Assembly: GCA_037179385.1 (NCBI GenBank)
Contig: CM074185.1
Location: 13,586,866 to 13,650,865, forward strand
Origin: Holothuria scabra
Taxonomy: Eukaryota; Echinodermata; Holothuroidea; Aspidochirotida; Holothuriidae
Length of the DNA: 64,000 nucleotides
Direction: 5' to 3'
The notes below the pieces were generated by a model. It had not been told where the DNA came from and made no database searches. It worked only from the letters and a program-made list of their open reading frames with translations. The first letter of the stretch is position 1. Each line of letters starts with the position of its first letter. This document shows, one piece after another, positions 33,752 through 48,600 of the stretch. Position numbers and translations under genes: made by a program.

Positions 33752-35959
33752 ATTCACTAAAGTGAAGATTCTCATTAAATTCAACAAAATGTAGCGCTTG
33801 ATAGACGGTAAACTTGCGGTTAAAATTAGAAAAGTTTGCACCTTGAACAGTGGGCATTTAAACTCTGACATTGATCTATCTTATCTTCCGAATCCAGCAG
33901 TACAATGACATAAATTTGCGCGTAACCTTAACACACTGGGCATCAACCTTCAACAGATTTTAAGGGATTGATTTGTATTTCTACAGATAATTTGAATAAA
34001 ACCGAAATCAGTGACTGGAATAGTGAACTATTGAATCTTTAACTTTGGATATCGTTCACATTTAGTGAAGTTAATAAACAAAATAAAATTTAAAATGCGA
34101 GAATAAAATGAAAATGTCCAGACTAATCTGTATTTGGGAGAGGGGACAAGTACTTCATGTTCCGAATTCAACGAAAAACGTGTTTATAATTACAAACAAT
34201 AATTCTTGACGTTTTAAGCAGTAAGGTACAGCCCCCTATAGTCTGTTTGGGGAGGTAAACACCTGGAAGAAATTTAATGGTGAACTTGTTGTTTGCGGTT
34301 TTCTCGTTTCTGGTGATATCTTTCTTGAAAATCTCGGCCAAGACAGAACACCGGTAACCCTAGTTGAAAAGAGTGCAGAATATTATCTACGCGCCATTAA
34401 CTTGAAAATGTTACGAATTTTGCAGCCTTTTACACATAAAATTTTCTTTCATTTAACTTCATCTTTTATTTCGTCCGTTAATTTCCCCTTGCTGTATTTT
34501 ACCATTTACATTGTAACAATATAATGTTGGTTTGAGAAAGCACAGTGACTGTATTTTAGCCATATTTTACAAAATTATCTGTAGATTTAGTCCGTGCAGG
34601 GAGTTGCAAGTCTGTTGCAACTCCGTGGTCCGTGAGAGCGTCACAGTAGTTTTGTGTTTTGCGTTTCTTCTAATGTACTTTTATGTAAAAAAAATCCCTT
34701 TTTTCATAACACAAGAAATGGTTCTGCTTCGAGATTAAAGTCAAAATTATATTCCTTTTTGAAAATAATGTCAAGTCTAAATGAGTTTATGGTGAAAACA
34801 TGATTTTAACTGGAAGAATTACTGAAGTAATGGTGTTCTCTTACACATAGTAGAAGAAAGCAACAACGCATAAGGTTCTAATTTCAATGTACTGGTAAGG
34901 TACTTATGTATTGACAATTGCTTACATATCGGAATGTTTAACCTTCAAATCGCGCACAGCAGGATCTTTCGCGGAATCGGTCTGTGAGCTAGCACGCTAC
35001 AAATGGTATTACGTAATCAAGTTTAATTAAAGATGTTTCCAATTTAATGTCAAAATGACGAGGGTTTTCTTTGGCCAATCCAGCTGAATCTTAAAAATGT
35101 TTTAGGGAATGACATGTAAATTAGTTTTAAACCACGTGATTCTTTTGGGGATTTTTACTCTTTTTTTTTTTTTTTTTGCTGCTATGGGCAGAAAACACTC
35201 TAAAATCTGCGTTTCCAAGAGATTATGAAATCACCTCTTCTTTAACTGAAAATTGACGAAACTTTTTTCAAGATATCAAAATAAGACTTGTAACTGTTTA
35301 AAGAGAACTGTTTGAATTAATCAAACGTGAGGGAAATGCGTTTATTTGTTACATGTTTGGGCAGATATGGTTCAGTTTATCAGAAATTGTTCCTTATTTA
35401 CTTTTCAGTAATTAAGTATTTCAGTCTGTACACTAACCTGCTGAATACATTTGCATTAAACGTTCCTATATATGCGCAAAATGACGAAAAATCACGGAAT
35501 TTTGACCTAACCGGAAGTTACGTTCAACAACTGGTCGTAGCTGCTTTGTGAAAATCATAGCACTTCCACTTTTGTGGAAGTTTTTAAATTTTATTGATCA
35601 TTTATCTTCGAATTTGTTTATGTGTAGTGTTGATTAATGTGCATTGACAATATCTGGCAAAGATTTAACTAATTACAAGAAATTTAACGCGTTGGTAATT
35701 TTAACATTTTTGAAAACTTTGGATAAAATCGCATTAACCAAGACCATTAACTTAAAAATGCGTCAGTGTTGAATCATTACTGAGAGCAGCTGCCCACATC
35801 GAACTGTAACTCACACTCAAATTTCGTCATTTTGACAGCGAAAAATGAAATTCAGCAAAGAGGACCGCCTTGACATACCTAATGACGAAAAGTCTTAACA
35901 CCCACAAATTTGGTCTGAAAAGTGTGTTATATATAATTATAAATATACAACATCGTAAT

Positions 35960-36583
35960 GGGCGTATGGAATAACGTTTTAACATTTATTCAGGAATTTC
36001 AGATGTTTACAATTTATTTTAGATATCTCTAATTCAATTCCAGGTATCTTCAAATAATTGCAGATATCTTCAGATTATTTCCAGATCATTTAATAATTGC
36101 AGATATCATAAAATAATTTCAGATATCTCGAAATAACGAAGTATTTCAGATATCCCTAATTCAATTCCAGATACCCCTTAATAATTGCAGATATCTTCAA
36201 ATTACTTGCAGATATCATTAAATAATTGCAGATATCTTAAAACAATTTTAGATATCTCGAAATAACGAAGTATTCAGGATATCTCTAACTCAATTCCAGA
36301 CATCTGTAATTCAATTCCAGATATCTCTAATTAATTTTAGATATCTCTAATTCTGTTTCAGATATCTTGAATTCAATTTAAGAAATCTCTAATTCTATTT
36401 CAGATGTCTTGAATTCAATTTCAGATATCTCTAATTCTGTTTTAGATATCTCTTATTCTATTTCAGATATCTTTAATTCCATTTCAGATATCTAAAAAAG
36501 TGCATAATTTTAGATACCTGAAATTAATTCGAGATTTCTGAAATTCCTGAATAAATGTTAAAACGGTATTCAATAGGGACGCC
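35960..36583. mobile_element. Hairpin element enclosing a ~21-bp minisatellite (copy 2)
   Basis: This is the counterpart of 1865-2360 with the same inverted ends. It is about 130 bp longer because the internal AGATATCT array has gained units, with an extra block that repeats the AATAACGAAGTATT-containing unit. The length change shows the array has been unstable since the segmental duplication. Confidence 0.7.
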
Positions 36584-39500
36584 TGTGGGAAGTGCCCGCC
36601 GCTTAATTATAACCTTTCACGGTAATTCGCGGGGTTACAGCACGTGACAATTTTGAAAGTATAAGCATGCACTAACGCACTTTCACTACCTTCACACTGA
36701 GATTATTCGCACTACGTTCTGGCTCATCGAGGTGAAACGGGAAAGAACGGAATATGCACTGTTTGGACGTAACACACATGCACCGAATCTCACATACACT
36801 ATCTTAGAATGAATCGCGAGAACGGGCAAGGACGGGACAGCGGTCCAGAACGTCAACCCTTGTTTAACATTCGATTCCGTTTTACCCGTTCAAAAATAGG
36901 ACTAAGGTCGTACTTCGAATAAAATTGCCGTTCTAGGAACAGACTTGCCCTATTGTGAACGTGGAACGAACTGTGGGCGAAAACGAGCTAAAAACTATGC
37001 AAAAGGTGAAAATGAGTACCATCCATCACCGATGTTGGTACGTCCACCCTCCCGTAATACCCTTTCTCTGACAGACTACTACATTTCATTACGTCGTCGC
37101 TGGAACCTACCTCCATTATGCTTGGTGCTCAGTGTTTGGTGCTCAGCATAAGCAAGGAAGAAGGGAAAACAGGCTTGTAAACCACAACTGGAAAAAGGCC
37201 TTGACCGACCCGAATTTAACCGGTTAGAAACTGGGCTGTAAACCTCCATCTAACTAACTACTTTTCTTTCAGGATTTAGAAAATTTCCAGGGAGATTCTA
37301 CTACGTCCAGTGGGTACGAGGTCCTCTAAATCAAGGCTTACAATTTTTTAACCAGATGTCAATTAATGCAGACAGGTAGCATGACTAGTAAAACGGGGTC
37401 ATATTTGAACCATGGAAGTACTACCTCGGAGGTAGTACTTCCAAGTTTGAACGAAGCAGTTGATGTTTGAAAATTAAGTTGGGGTTTTTAGAAGTTATTT
37501 CCTTTCAAAAATACAAATTAGAGAGTATAGTTAACTGCGCTGTCGTCCCTTACGAATTTTTTGGTCATGTGGTTTGTTCGTGTATGATTAAGCCTATTGT
37601 GTGGTTGTTTCAACAGAAAATCGGGAACCGTCTGGAATTATCATTGAGGTCAGCCTAGATAAGCGATAAATTAGTTGCCCAGCAGTAACGTCGACGATTT
37701 TTTGAGCAGGGTTCACGAAATTTTGTCAGGGGGTAAAATTTCTTAAATTTCTTATTTTTTTCCTTCTGGGAGTAATTGTACATTCAAAAGTACGCAACTG
37801 ACAAAAGGGCACTTACTGAACACACCCTCCCCTGTAGCTTTATCACTGTTGTTTATTCATTACATTACGTTAGTACTGATTCCCATATCCTACTGTGTAG
37901 CTGTTATATGGCATTTGATTCTTCTTTGAAGTGAAGTTCACGTGGTGACCTCCAATCACACATCTGCCTGTTTTATTTTTTACTTTATTTATTTGTTTTT
38001 TGGCAAGACCTACAAACCCTCCTCTCAGATCCTCCACATGACGTCACCATTTTATCCTGCCCTTCAGAAGGAATCCTGAAAACGTTTTTATTTCTACAGC
38101 TCATCTACATGAGACTCACCGGCATACTTTGTAAACCTTCTCATGATTAAGCAGTTAAGTGTGCAGTAGTATGCTTAACCAATCCCATGTTCCATATATA
38201 GCCTCTGAAACAACTATGTGAGGCTCGCCTTAAAGTTTCAGGAACATCATTGGGAGTACGGGTATTCATGTGCCACTTTATCTATACCACGGACTTCCTA
38301 TACATGGACAGAGCATACTGCATGGTACAATGTCGCTACCGTGCGTGTGAGAAAAAGCTCACCAAGATGGCCGTCTGCTTTGCTTCTGTGTTAAAGCTTG
38401 GACAGGTTTTGCAAGAAAGTTGAATTTTATTTAAAATATGGCAATTTAAGGTCAATATCACTTCACATATTGCACGATTATGATATTATTGCCCATTAAA
38501 GTTAAACTTCTGTTTAAAATGTCACAAAGTCGTCGTTAAATAAGACGATTTATAGCTTCACGGCGGCCATCTTGGTGCGCCTTATTTGTCCTAGACGGTG
38601 GCGACCATCTACGAAAAGGAAGTACACGTTACATGCTTTGTCCATGTATATAAGTCCGTGATCTATACACACAATCTTTTCTTCAATGAAGCTCATAAGG
38701 GTTTTACATGGAACTCGATATTCCGTAATAACTCCATGCTTTACCGAACCTGTAACAGAGAGGCGTCTCCATGACATTTTGATATGAGGGGCAAAGCATG
38801 AGTTGAGTGTTCCTTTAATATTTTTCTCTTTCCATTCTTTTAGTTTCCTTTTCACATGTTCTTTCGAATACAGGAGGCGCTCTCCATCTGCCCCCTCCAT
38901 CTGACACTGTCCCTGCTGTACCAGATATCCTTCTAAGTGGTAAGTCACGGACTTCCAATACATGGACAGAGCATACTGCTCGGTAGATTGTCGCTACTGT
39001 ACATTGTCGCTACCGTACGTGTGAGAAAAAGCGCACCAAGATGGCCGTCTGCTATGGTTTTGTGTTTGAAAGTTTTGACTAGCTCAAGTATAGTTTGAAT
39101 CAACAGATTTTGCAAGAAACTTAAAGGGAAAGCTTAAGCAAAAATTTAATTCTCATAAGTGAAAGGGGAACAAAATCTACACAGTGTGGTGAAAGTTCCA
39201 TTCAAATCGGACATGTATTTCTTGAGATATCAGAAAAAGAAGTCAGTAGATTTGTGTTCAAAAGTGAGTTTGAGGGCAGCAGAGCTTATATCACTTCCAC
39301 ACATTGACAAGGAATGCTTTGTTTCCCTTTGTTTTATCAGACTGTTGTGTTGACCTTGAAGTTAATAGGAGTATGACCTCCCTGTGGTGGATGCAAAGTT
39401 TGTAAAATTCTAATGCTACTTATGCAATCACATTTTAATAATATGGGATTGTTGAGGAGAAAATCCAGCATAAAGTTTTAAGAAAAACAAAAGACTGCCC

Positions 39501-39989
39501 ATTAATGTGGGGATATGATGTCATATGTGCTTGCTACAAGTTCACATTTTGTTGAAAATGTGAACACTTTACGTGCTTATATCTCGGGAACCACACATCG
39601 GATTTCAATGCAAATTTCACCAAAATGCCCAGAATAAGTACTCCTCTAACATACGAAATCCTGTACTGACCTTAAACCCTTCTTTTAAAATATTTTCGAA
39701 ATAATGCAAGGTAAGGTCAAAATCACCAAACGTATTTTAGGAATAATGTTGTTTCCCATTCAAGTTTAACTTTAAACGTTGAAATTATTACGGAGTCGTC
39801 AAATCATACAAATTATAGCTTCACGGCGGCAATCTTGGAGTGCTTTTTTGCACCAGTCGGTGGCTACAATCAACGCGCACGACGTACGCCTTACATGCTC
39901 TGTTCAGGGAGTTGCTTTGTTCATGTATATAGGAAGTCCTTGGGATGAGTATAAATGTAGGGCAACAGACCCGAAATCCAAAGACCGAT

Positions 39990-40045
39990 CTGCGACTACG
40001 ACAAGAGGTACGAAAAGTGTCTGTGTTCGGCCATTTCTCTAATTA
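39990..40045 (-). pseudogene. Relic lectin first exon, copy 2
   Basis: This is the duplicate of the relic at 5737-5796, with the same loss of the start codon and the same similarity to the signal-peptide region of the exon at 58796-58947. Confidence 0.5.
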
Positions 40046-40922
40046 CGGTACGTGTTTGAAAATCTTAACGGCTCTTATTAAGCCAAAGTTGTAAGAAAAT
40101 AAGTTATGGATATGATGCACTCAGCGAAGCCAAGATCTTATGAATTTATGAACCCAACTCATAAGAAAATTTTTATGACCTATATCGGTTTCTATCGTAT
40201 TAGTTTCTCATTTCCATCCAACCCTCCTCCTTGTCTTGCATTACATCATCTTCAAACGAGATATGAAAGTTGATTCCTGTTTTTGTTTTTTTAGGGAACG
40301 TCATATTTTCGATTCATCGTTTTGGACTCATGAAGTTTACTTATGAAGCAACTCTCTGGCAAAGAGTCGTTCGGCGAAACCAAACCTGAAGCTGCTTCCC
40401 CAAAAAGCTATACGTCCACTGAAGGACCACACTTGACCAACCTCACAGCCCTCGGACCATTTACGCCATTGGTCTGTCATGTATGACTACATTCTAGACT
40501 GAATGAGAGGAACAGATACAACACACGACCTTATCCAAAAGGCCGAGAAACCCATGAAATTTTCTTTTTCCTAAGTCCTCCCGACCCTCTGGCAAAGGGC
40601 CGTTCGGTGAAACCGAGCTTTAAACTGTTTCCCAAAGAAGCTGTTACGTCCACTGAAGGACAACATTCGTGAAGTTTTCTTACCGATACTCAAGTCTAGG
40701 TCAACAAAAATCCCTCTTTGCCATAGCCAGGAAATTGTAAAGGAGAGGCCCTAACCTGTAGTCAGGCTATCTGTTGCCAGCATTAAAGTGCAGCTTCACA
40801 TGCACAACAAAAAAATTGGTATAAATGCCTCCAAGATTGATGGCATTGGAAATGGCACTTCCCGGGCCTATTTATCGTATAACAATAGGGAAATATTGGC
40901 CATAGCGTAAAAACAATAGTAT

Positions 40923-41694
40923 CACAGGTGAAATTTTGGACAACTCTCGTAACGAATATTCATTTACGGTATCCCACAGCTGTTTAATTTCTTACATTTT
41001 TCGTTACGTAATACCTTAGGTGCCTGGAAAGAGTTGCAGGGTGTGTCGGGCAGTTGCCGAACATCTCGCAACGAGGAAACACGCATCCCGCTGAGGGAAC
41101 TTGATTTCCGAGGTTTTAGCTTAAACGTTGGAGGATTTTGGAGACGGGCGGATTTTGCACTGGTCGCTGAGGACTCAGGGGCTCACCGCCGAGCCAATTT
41201 CAAACGTTAAATCCAGAAAGTATTCCTGTAGTATTTTCCCTCACTAGGATAGCGCCGTAACTTTTCCATCGGGTACCTGTAAGTATTTCATTATTACTTT
41301 ATACTAAGAAGCCCCAGTAAGACCGTGAAAGTTCTAGGATTTATATAAAATTTGATGTTGTAAACTAGTGCTTAGTGGCCCGTTCCTAAACAATGTCATT
41401 TTATGGATTTTCAGGGCCAGACGTGCCGTTTCTAAATTTGGGTTGCCTGCCAACGTTTTAGTCGGACGAGGCTGGCTATTTGTCTTTCACCTTACCACGG
41501 AGGGGTTTGAACGATCACCGACTACGTACTGCTAGTTTGTATATATGTATATTTGTTATTAAATCGTCGCAAGACCCCGACGAAAAAGAAGATTAAAAAG
41601 CTTAAAACAGAGAAACCCGTCTTTCAGTGTTTTGTTTCCGAAACGGCAGCTACCGGTATCTATCCTCTAAGGTTCTTTAAAACAACCCGTGACA
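40923..41694. mobile_element. Copy-2-specific ~770-bp insertion, class unclear
   Basis: Copy 1 reads AAACAGTAGTATCCTAATTG here (about 6660). In copy 2 the word AATAGTAT lies before and AGTAGTAT after about 770 bp of extra sequence, which looks like a target duplication of 6-8 bp with one change. The insert begins CACAGGTGAAATTTTGGACA and ends AAACAACCCGTGACA. It has no long ORF. A solo LTR or a hAT-like non-autonomous element are both possible. Confidence 0.6.
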
Positions 41695-44479
41695 AGTAGT
41701 ATCCTAATTGACGAAAAATGATCTCAAGGGGGGTGTTGTCACTTACGCTAACTAGCAAACCAACCGTTGATTAATAAAAAGGTTAGAAATTTTGTATAAT
41801 ATTTCCAGCAAGGTCTCTAGGTCAAATGCACCTGTCCTGTCTGTACGCTGCTTACACATGCTTAAACATAAAGGAGCCTACGTAGCGAACGTTTAGTGAA
41901 TTCACAACTGTCACAAGGACTACAGTTACAGTTCTCAATAAATGTAATAATCTCCAAGCATTTATTCCAATTAGCTACAAGAAGCCTTAATTTCAAATTC
42001 TGATTCAGATTCATTTCGCTAGAACAGTAGAAAGTTTTAGCAAAAAATATCCGACAAATGGACTTTTGCCGAGTGCCAAACCATGCCTGTCGTAAGAGTT
42101 GTTATTTAGTGCTGAAGTTTGTCTCCAACACGGTGCTTCACTGTAATACAACTAACCCTTTTACTGTTTTAACAGAAATGTAGTAGTCTCTCTGTTTTCG
42201 ACAAATCAAGTCACCTGCACTCGATTTTAAGTCATCAACTCGACTCTCTAAATTATTTTAATAGGGAAAAATTGCCCAGAATTTTCAAGTCGGGTAAACA
42301 GGTTAGACTTGCTTTTAAACTGTGTCGATCTGAAGATATCTGAACAGGAAGCTCACAGACAAATGCTGGATTAAGTGGTCAACTAGGAGCGGCTAAAACT
42401 CGGTATACTTTTCTATCGTAATGTTTTTTAATTTCAATTTTACCCTTCAACAATCTTTAAAATCTAAGTCCGTTTACTTATGCATTTCGCCATCTCCTTA
42501 AAATCGTGGCAATTTGCAAATGTACTGATATGTGTTGGTCACGGTTGCGTCATGCCAAAGTCCATAGTTACGATGATTTGGATGCATCATGACGGCCCCT
42601 TGTTGGCTACCACCGCCACCTGGCTCACCGGTAGCCCAGTTAGTAAAATCCGCCCGAGTACCGTCTGTCCAGACGAAAGTTCCTTCTTCCGCTTCATCGT
42701 TCAGACCAATCCAAACATGCCAGCTATCCGCCTGTCGTTTTATAAATAAAAGAATGGACTTTTCAATAAATTCAAACCTGGCATTTTATACAATTTTATG
42801 GATTGTCAGACCGTCGTGTGAATAGGTAAGGTAGGGAAGTGTGGCAAATGGGCTTGTAAAGACGAAATATTTTTTAAGAGTGGCCCAATGAGTAAACATT
42901 ATTCAGTCAATTACAAACTACGCAAAAAGTTCAAGGGCGGAGTGGTTCCCTTCCTTCCACTTCAGTTTGGCTAATGACATGTGAACTGAGGTAGAGAAGT
43001 GGCAGCAGAACATGCTCACAGATCAATCTACGCGTTGTTGAAATCTGAATACGAACCATGGGCAACATTCCTTGGGCAGTTGGGGATAGATGAACACAAT
43101 ACTAAAAATACATCCAGTTTTAAACAGTAAGTTTTAACTGAAGTGACCATGCTGCCCCTCCTACTCACACGTTCACTCACGCACTCAAACACACACACAC
43201 ACACACATGCACACACATTTCAATAGAGGCTGACGCTACTTTTATGAACAGTTTAAAGAGATCAAAACCAAACGTGAATAAAAATTTTCATACTTGTAAG
43301 CATTCAAGTGCACGCTTTCACGGACGTTAGCAGAAGAAGCAACAACGGGGGAAAAGGTTTCGTTTGATCCAAATACTGGGAAATTCTTTTCTCCAGAAAA
43401 GAGCTTAAGTTACTTGTTAAAAATTGGCACATTTTTCGGGGGTGCAGCCAGAAATTTGCTAGGAAGAAACTTGTGGGTACAGGACTAAATTTAGCGCATC
43501 ATGATTTGGCGCAAAGCGTTGAGTAAACTTTAGCAAAAACAATTTTCAGATCGCTGAAAATGTGCTTTCGTTTGCTTTGTGAGTTGCATCTAATCATTTC
43601 CTATTCTGAAATCCTATGTTTCGGAAACTTTCTAGCGATATTTTCTAAGATATATTGATGTTTTTTTTCTTCAAGTGGGTCATTTTTCAAAGTCATGATC
43701 GTCAGATATGTCGGCCATTTGGGAAGTCCATCTTCTCAGTTCTTCGTCTAACTGTACCATAAACGGAAGAAATTATTATATTTAATTCAAAATCTGAAAT
43801 TAATCTGCTTAATGAAGAAAATGGAGCTGTTTGCAACCATATGAAATATTTGTAGTCATTTATCACATTGTAAAAATTAGGGCTGATGTACCCAAGCAAG
43901 TTCTCGTTTTTCATGTATGTCAAGGTACAGACGAATCCGAACTATCAAGTAATGGACTGATTTATTCGGTCATAACTGGGGTCCATCAACTTAATCTTTC
44001 ATATTCTTTGCTAAAATGTAGCATGGATTGTTGCACACAAAAATACCTCTTGATTCGCCTTATGTCACTGAGTATGAGGGCTTAGAAGTTCATGTAGACA
44101 ATATAATTTGGATGATTCAAGAGTGATGGACCCCATTAGTGGTCGACTTCACTATAGCTGTTCGGAATTGTCCACACAAAATCACAAGTACAAGGGGTCG
44201 TGCACCGACGTCACTGCGTTGCGCATCTCCGTTTTGTCGTCCAGTCGTTAATTGAACAACAATAACTGCTATTGCTGTTATGCAAACGTAACGGTAACAC
44301 ATACACTGCGCATTATCAGTGACGTCCAGGTTACCAAACTGAAGCAAGCACATCTTCATATCCTCACATAAATGAACAGTCTGCTGTTTTTCTTTAAACT
44401 TAACCACCGATTTTCTCCTCAACAATCCCGTGCTAGCAAAATTGTAGCCTACAAGTGGTTTGAGAACTTAACAAACGTT

Positions 44480-44706
44480 TCCTTCCCCATGGGGAGGTAA
44501 ACCCCTTGGGGTTTGGGGTTGAAGAATATAAGAACGATATTTCTCGCCTGTCGTGAGAGACGTCTGGAGAAGCCTTGATTGTATTTGCACCGTATTTGAA
44601 ACCAGGTTTGGACTTGACCCTTCCTTGAGACTTAACCTTTTCATCTAGCTGACAATATTACACATTAGTGTTGGTGTGTCGTTAAATCCCATCTAACTAG
44701 CTCCGG
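44480..44706 (+). mobile_element. SINE-like element, copy 2
   Basis: This is the counterpart of 11349-11575. It ends GTGTCGTTAAATCCCATC about 15 bp before the LTR element. Confidence 0.5.
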
Positions 44707-44721
44707 AAAGGCCATTCGTAT

Positions 44722-45390
44722 TGTTACGGCTTGGTCGCAATTCAAACCAATAACAGCGAAAGACCACAGAAGAGCGAGATTAAAATCAACAACTTAATTA
44801 TTATTCACCTCTTACTTCCTCAAATTTACAACAATTAATCTTAAATCTACTTACAATCTTTTACAGCTTAAGGTATCACTCTTTGTCCAAGGGGTAGTGT
44901 TGTCAGCGTCGATTGTACAGCAGCACAGCGTAGGACTCTGTTCCGCGAAGGCAGGATGAAGACTATTGATTGGTAAATGGCGACACAATTACAGCGTTAA
45001 GCGGAGAAGCAGGCGTCTGGTCTCTGTATTATCTGTGTATCTTCTGTTCTCTTCCCTCTCTGTCACACTTCTTGCATGACCTTTTATATGCCTGGTAGTT
45101 CTTCCAGAAAAGTCTGGAACTTACTCTGATAGAAACGTCTCGTTTGATCTCGTACAAAACAAACAACGAACGTTCTGGGCTCAGTAACCCATAACCACAA
45201 GTTGGCTATTATTAGGCCATTACATCATACAGTAGTTTCCAGTAGGTGATCGTACATTCTCGAAACTGTGCGAATGTTCTCTGGGGTTACCCGTTGAATA
45301 TGCTCGAGAGACAACACCGATGCTAGCACTTTCTAGAACATTCCACTTGCTCGTCCGTGGATTCAATCTGGTTGATGTCGTCTCGTAACA
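44722..45390 (-). repeat. 3' LTR of the Gmr1-like element
   Basis: 669 bp. By eye two substitutions separate it from the 5' LTR: C/T near 44821 and A/G near 44917. A TATA-like motif lies at 45080-45092. It is preceded in element orientation by a purine-rich tract. Confidence 0.93.
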
Positions 45391-45401
45391 CTCCCCCCTT
45401 G
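45391..45401 (-). other. Polypurine tract
   Basis: The minus strand reads CAAGGGGGGAG immediately before the 3' LTR, the position and composition expected for the plus-strand primer of an LTR element. Confidence 0.8.
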
Positions 45402-45638
45402 AAAGAGTTTTGGACGTCTAGGACAAAACTTAGGTTACAATATCTACAATATTACCTTATAGTAATAACTATAGTATTACAGTATGCATTCCAATATCAA
45501 GTGGAAGGTGCTATCATAACATACAACTTGTCTTACAATCTGATAATACATGAGTAGTAACATCACTAACACATACCGTGCTGCAGGCAACATCAAAATT
45601 TCAAAATTACAGTACGACTTTTAATCTACCCCATCAGA

Positions 45639-48600
45639 TTAAGTTCTTGACAAAGCATCAGGCACAACATTGTCTTTCCCTTTAATGTGCCTAATATCTA
45701 CATTATATGATTGTAGAAATAAACTCCATCTCATCAATCTCTGATTCTTGTTCTTCATCTTAGACAGAAACGTCAGAGGATTATGATCAGTATATACAAT
45801 AACAGGGAAACTAGTAGTCCCCAAATAAACATCAAAGTGCTGAAGACCAAGTATCAAAGCTAATGTTTCTTTCTCAATTGTAGAATAATTTTTCTGATGT
45901 CTGTCAAATTTCTTTGAATAATAACACACAGGGTGATCAACACCATGCTCATCAGCTTGAAGCAAAACTGCTCCTATACCATTGTCACTGGCATCAACTG
46001 CCAGCTTAAATTGTTTTTCAAAATCTGGAGCAATCAACACTGGCGAACTCATTAGTGCTCTTTTCAATGATTCAAATGCTGCCTGACAATTTTCTGTCCA
46101 AACAAAATCCTCATCCGAGAACAAGCATACATATTCATTGATTAATGATTTCATTTCTGATCTTTCTTTGTCATCTAGATGACTTAACTTCTGATCAAGA
46201 TTACTCAATACATCAGAGTTTTTTAACTTAATACACATATCAGGAACATCATCAGCATTGATCTCATCATTATCATTGAATTCTTGATCAACACTGATGA
46301 TACACACTTGATCACATGCATTATTAACATTGACATCCACATCATGTACACTTTCATCCTTAGAAATGTCACAATCCTTTCTTTCATAATATTCTTTCAT
46401 CATATTAATGTGACAAACTCTCTTCGATTTACGCTTGTCAGGTGTCAAGATGACATAGTCTGTGTCATTGATCTTTCTTTCAATGACATAAGGTCCTCGA
46501 AAGCGAGCTTGAAGTGGCTGACCAGACACAGGCAAAAACACCAACACCTTCTCACCAGGCTTAAACTCTCTTTCCACAGTGGTCTTATCATACCACGCCT
46601 TCATTTTCTTCTGAGAACTACTCAGATTTTCTTGAGCCAGTTCACATGCTCTGTGAAAACACTCTTTAAAGCGGGATACATAATCAAGCAGATGTATGTT
46701 TTCACCTGGATCTGATAACCACTTCTCCTTTAATAATTTCAATGGTCCACGAACTGTGTGTCCGAAGACGAGTTCAAATGGACTGAACCCAAGTGACTCC
46801 TGTACAGACTCCCTGACAGCAAACATTACAAATGGAATGCCTTCATCCCAATCTTTCTCATTGTCATGACAATATGTCTTTAACATATTTTTCGATGTTT
46901 GGTGAAACCTTTCTAAAGCCCCTTGGCTTTCGGGATGATAAGCTGAAGACTTAATTTGGTCTATGCCTAATTCATACAACATCTGTTGGAATACAGTTGA
47001 CATGAAATTAGACCCTTGATCTGATTGGATCTCCTTAGGTAACCCAAACAATGTGAAAAATTTAAGTAAAGCTTGTAAGACTGTCCGAGCCTTAATATTT
47101 CTTAGAGGTATTGCCTCTGGAAACCTTGTCGAAGCACACATTATGGTTAATATATACTGATGTCCTGCCCTACTCTTAGGTAGAGGACCTACACAATCAA
47201 TAATGACTCTACTAAATGGCTCTTCAAAAGCAGGAATTGGCTTTAAGGGTGCAGCCGGAATATTCTGATTTGGCTTCCCAACCATTTGACATGAATGACA
47301 AGTCTTACAAAATTTGGCCACATCACTCTTAAGCTTAGGCCAATAAAAGTGATTTAGAATTTTGTGGTAAGTCTTATTGACCCCTAGATGCCCTGCAAAT
47401 GGCATTTCATGAGCAATACTCAGTATTTCCTTTCGATACACCCTAGGTACCACAATTTGATGGTAAATGCGCCACTCTTCATCTAATGGTGCATCAGGTG
47501 GTCGCCATTTACGCATCAAAACACCGTTCTTAAGGTAAAAACACACTGGGACGTTTTTCGACTCGTCCTCAGTGAGGGCGCCAGCAATTAGTGGCTGAAG
47601 CTCTTCATCATGTTGTTGTTGGACTGACAACTGGTCTTTATGGAGTGTGTCAGACATGTTTCTTTCCTGTTCTATCCCCTCACCATGTGTGGGGACCGGA
47701 GACTCACGATCCTGAAGATTGGCCATAAAAGTTTGGCTGAGATCAAACCAGGAATCTTCACTTTCATCAATATTCTTTTTAGAGTCCTCTTTGGACTCTG
47801 ACTCCACTTTTGGGAGTGTTGTTCCATTTTTAGGAACTAATTCCTCAATTTTAGAGGGCGGAGGCTTAAATTTACCATCCTTCTTTTCAGAAATCATACC
47901 CTCACTTTTAGAGAGTGGATGTACAAGATTATCATCCTTACATGATTCCCTACTTGTTTCACTTTTGGAAACTGGATCCTCACTTTTGGAGGCTGGATGT
48001 TTAAGATTATCATCCATAGCAAGCTTTTGTGACATAGCTCTCGTGACAGCACAGGCTGGGAATAAATCTGGAAATTCCTTTTCTAATTGCTCTGTGTTGT
48101 TATAGTCACATGGTTTATCTGTCAAAATTGCATTGGCGACTACCTTTCCACCAGCTAGGTCATTGCCTAGCAACAGAGATACCCCCTTTACAGGTAGAGT
48201 AGGTCTGATCCCTACTATGACCGACCCAGAAACTAAATCTGACTTCAAATTAATTTTGTGAAGAGGGACAGAAATAAATCCACACTCAACCCCCTGAATT
48301 AGTACATTTGCCCCTGTGGAAGTAGAGTCCATTAATGGCAAAACTCCATCAAGAAGCAACGACTGAGTTGCGCCTGTGTCACGCAAAATTTTAATTTTGA
48401 CGGGTGGATGAGCTGAATCCCCATCTACGGAAATAAAACCCTCAGACACGAATGGAAGGTATTCTTCCTTAATTTGGTCATTAGAATTAGGCCGTAAAGT
48501 CACGACTACCTCTGGAGAATTTTCTGCATTGGCTAAGGCATTTGGAGCTGTTTCAGTCTCCTTTAATTTTGCCAATTGAAAGCAATTTGCCAATATGTGG

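Larger units (their letters stand above)
33752..42497. other. Spacer at the start of copy 2
   Basis: This holds the 3' flank of the plus-strand lectin and then the copy 2 version of the 1-7471 spacer, with the same repeats (35960-36583, 37411-37445, MITEs near 38290-39950, relic exon at 39990-40045). Copy-2-only sequence lies at about 34314-34430 and 40923-41694. No gene is supportable. Confidence 0.65.
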
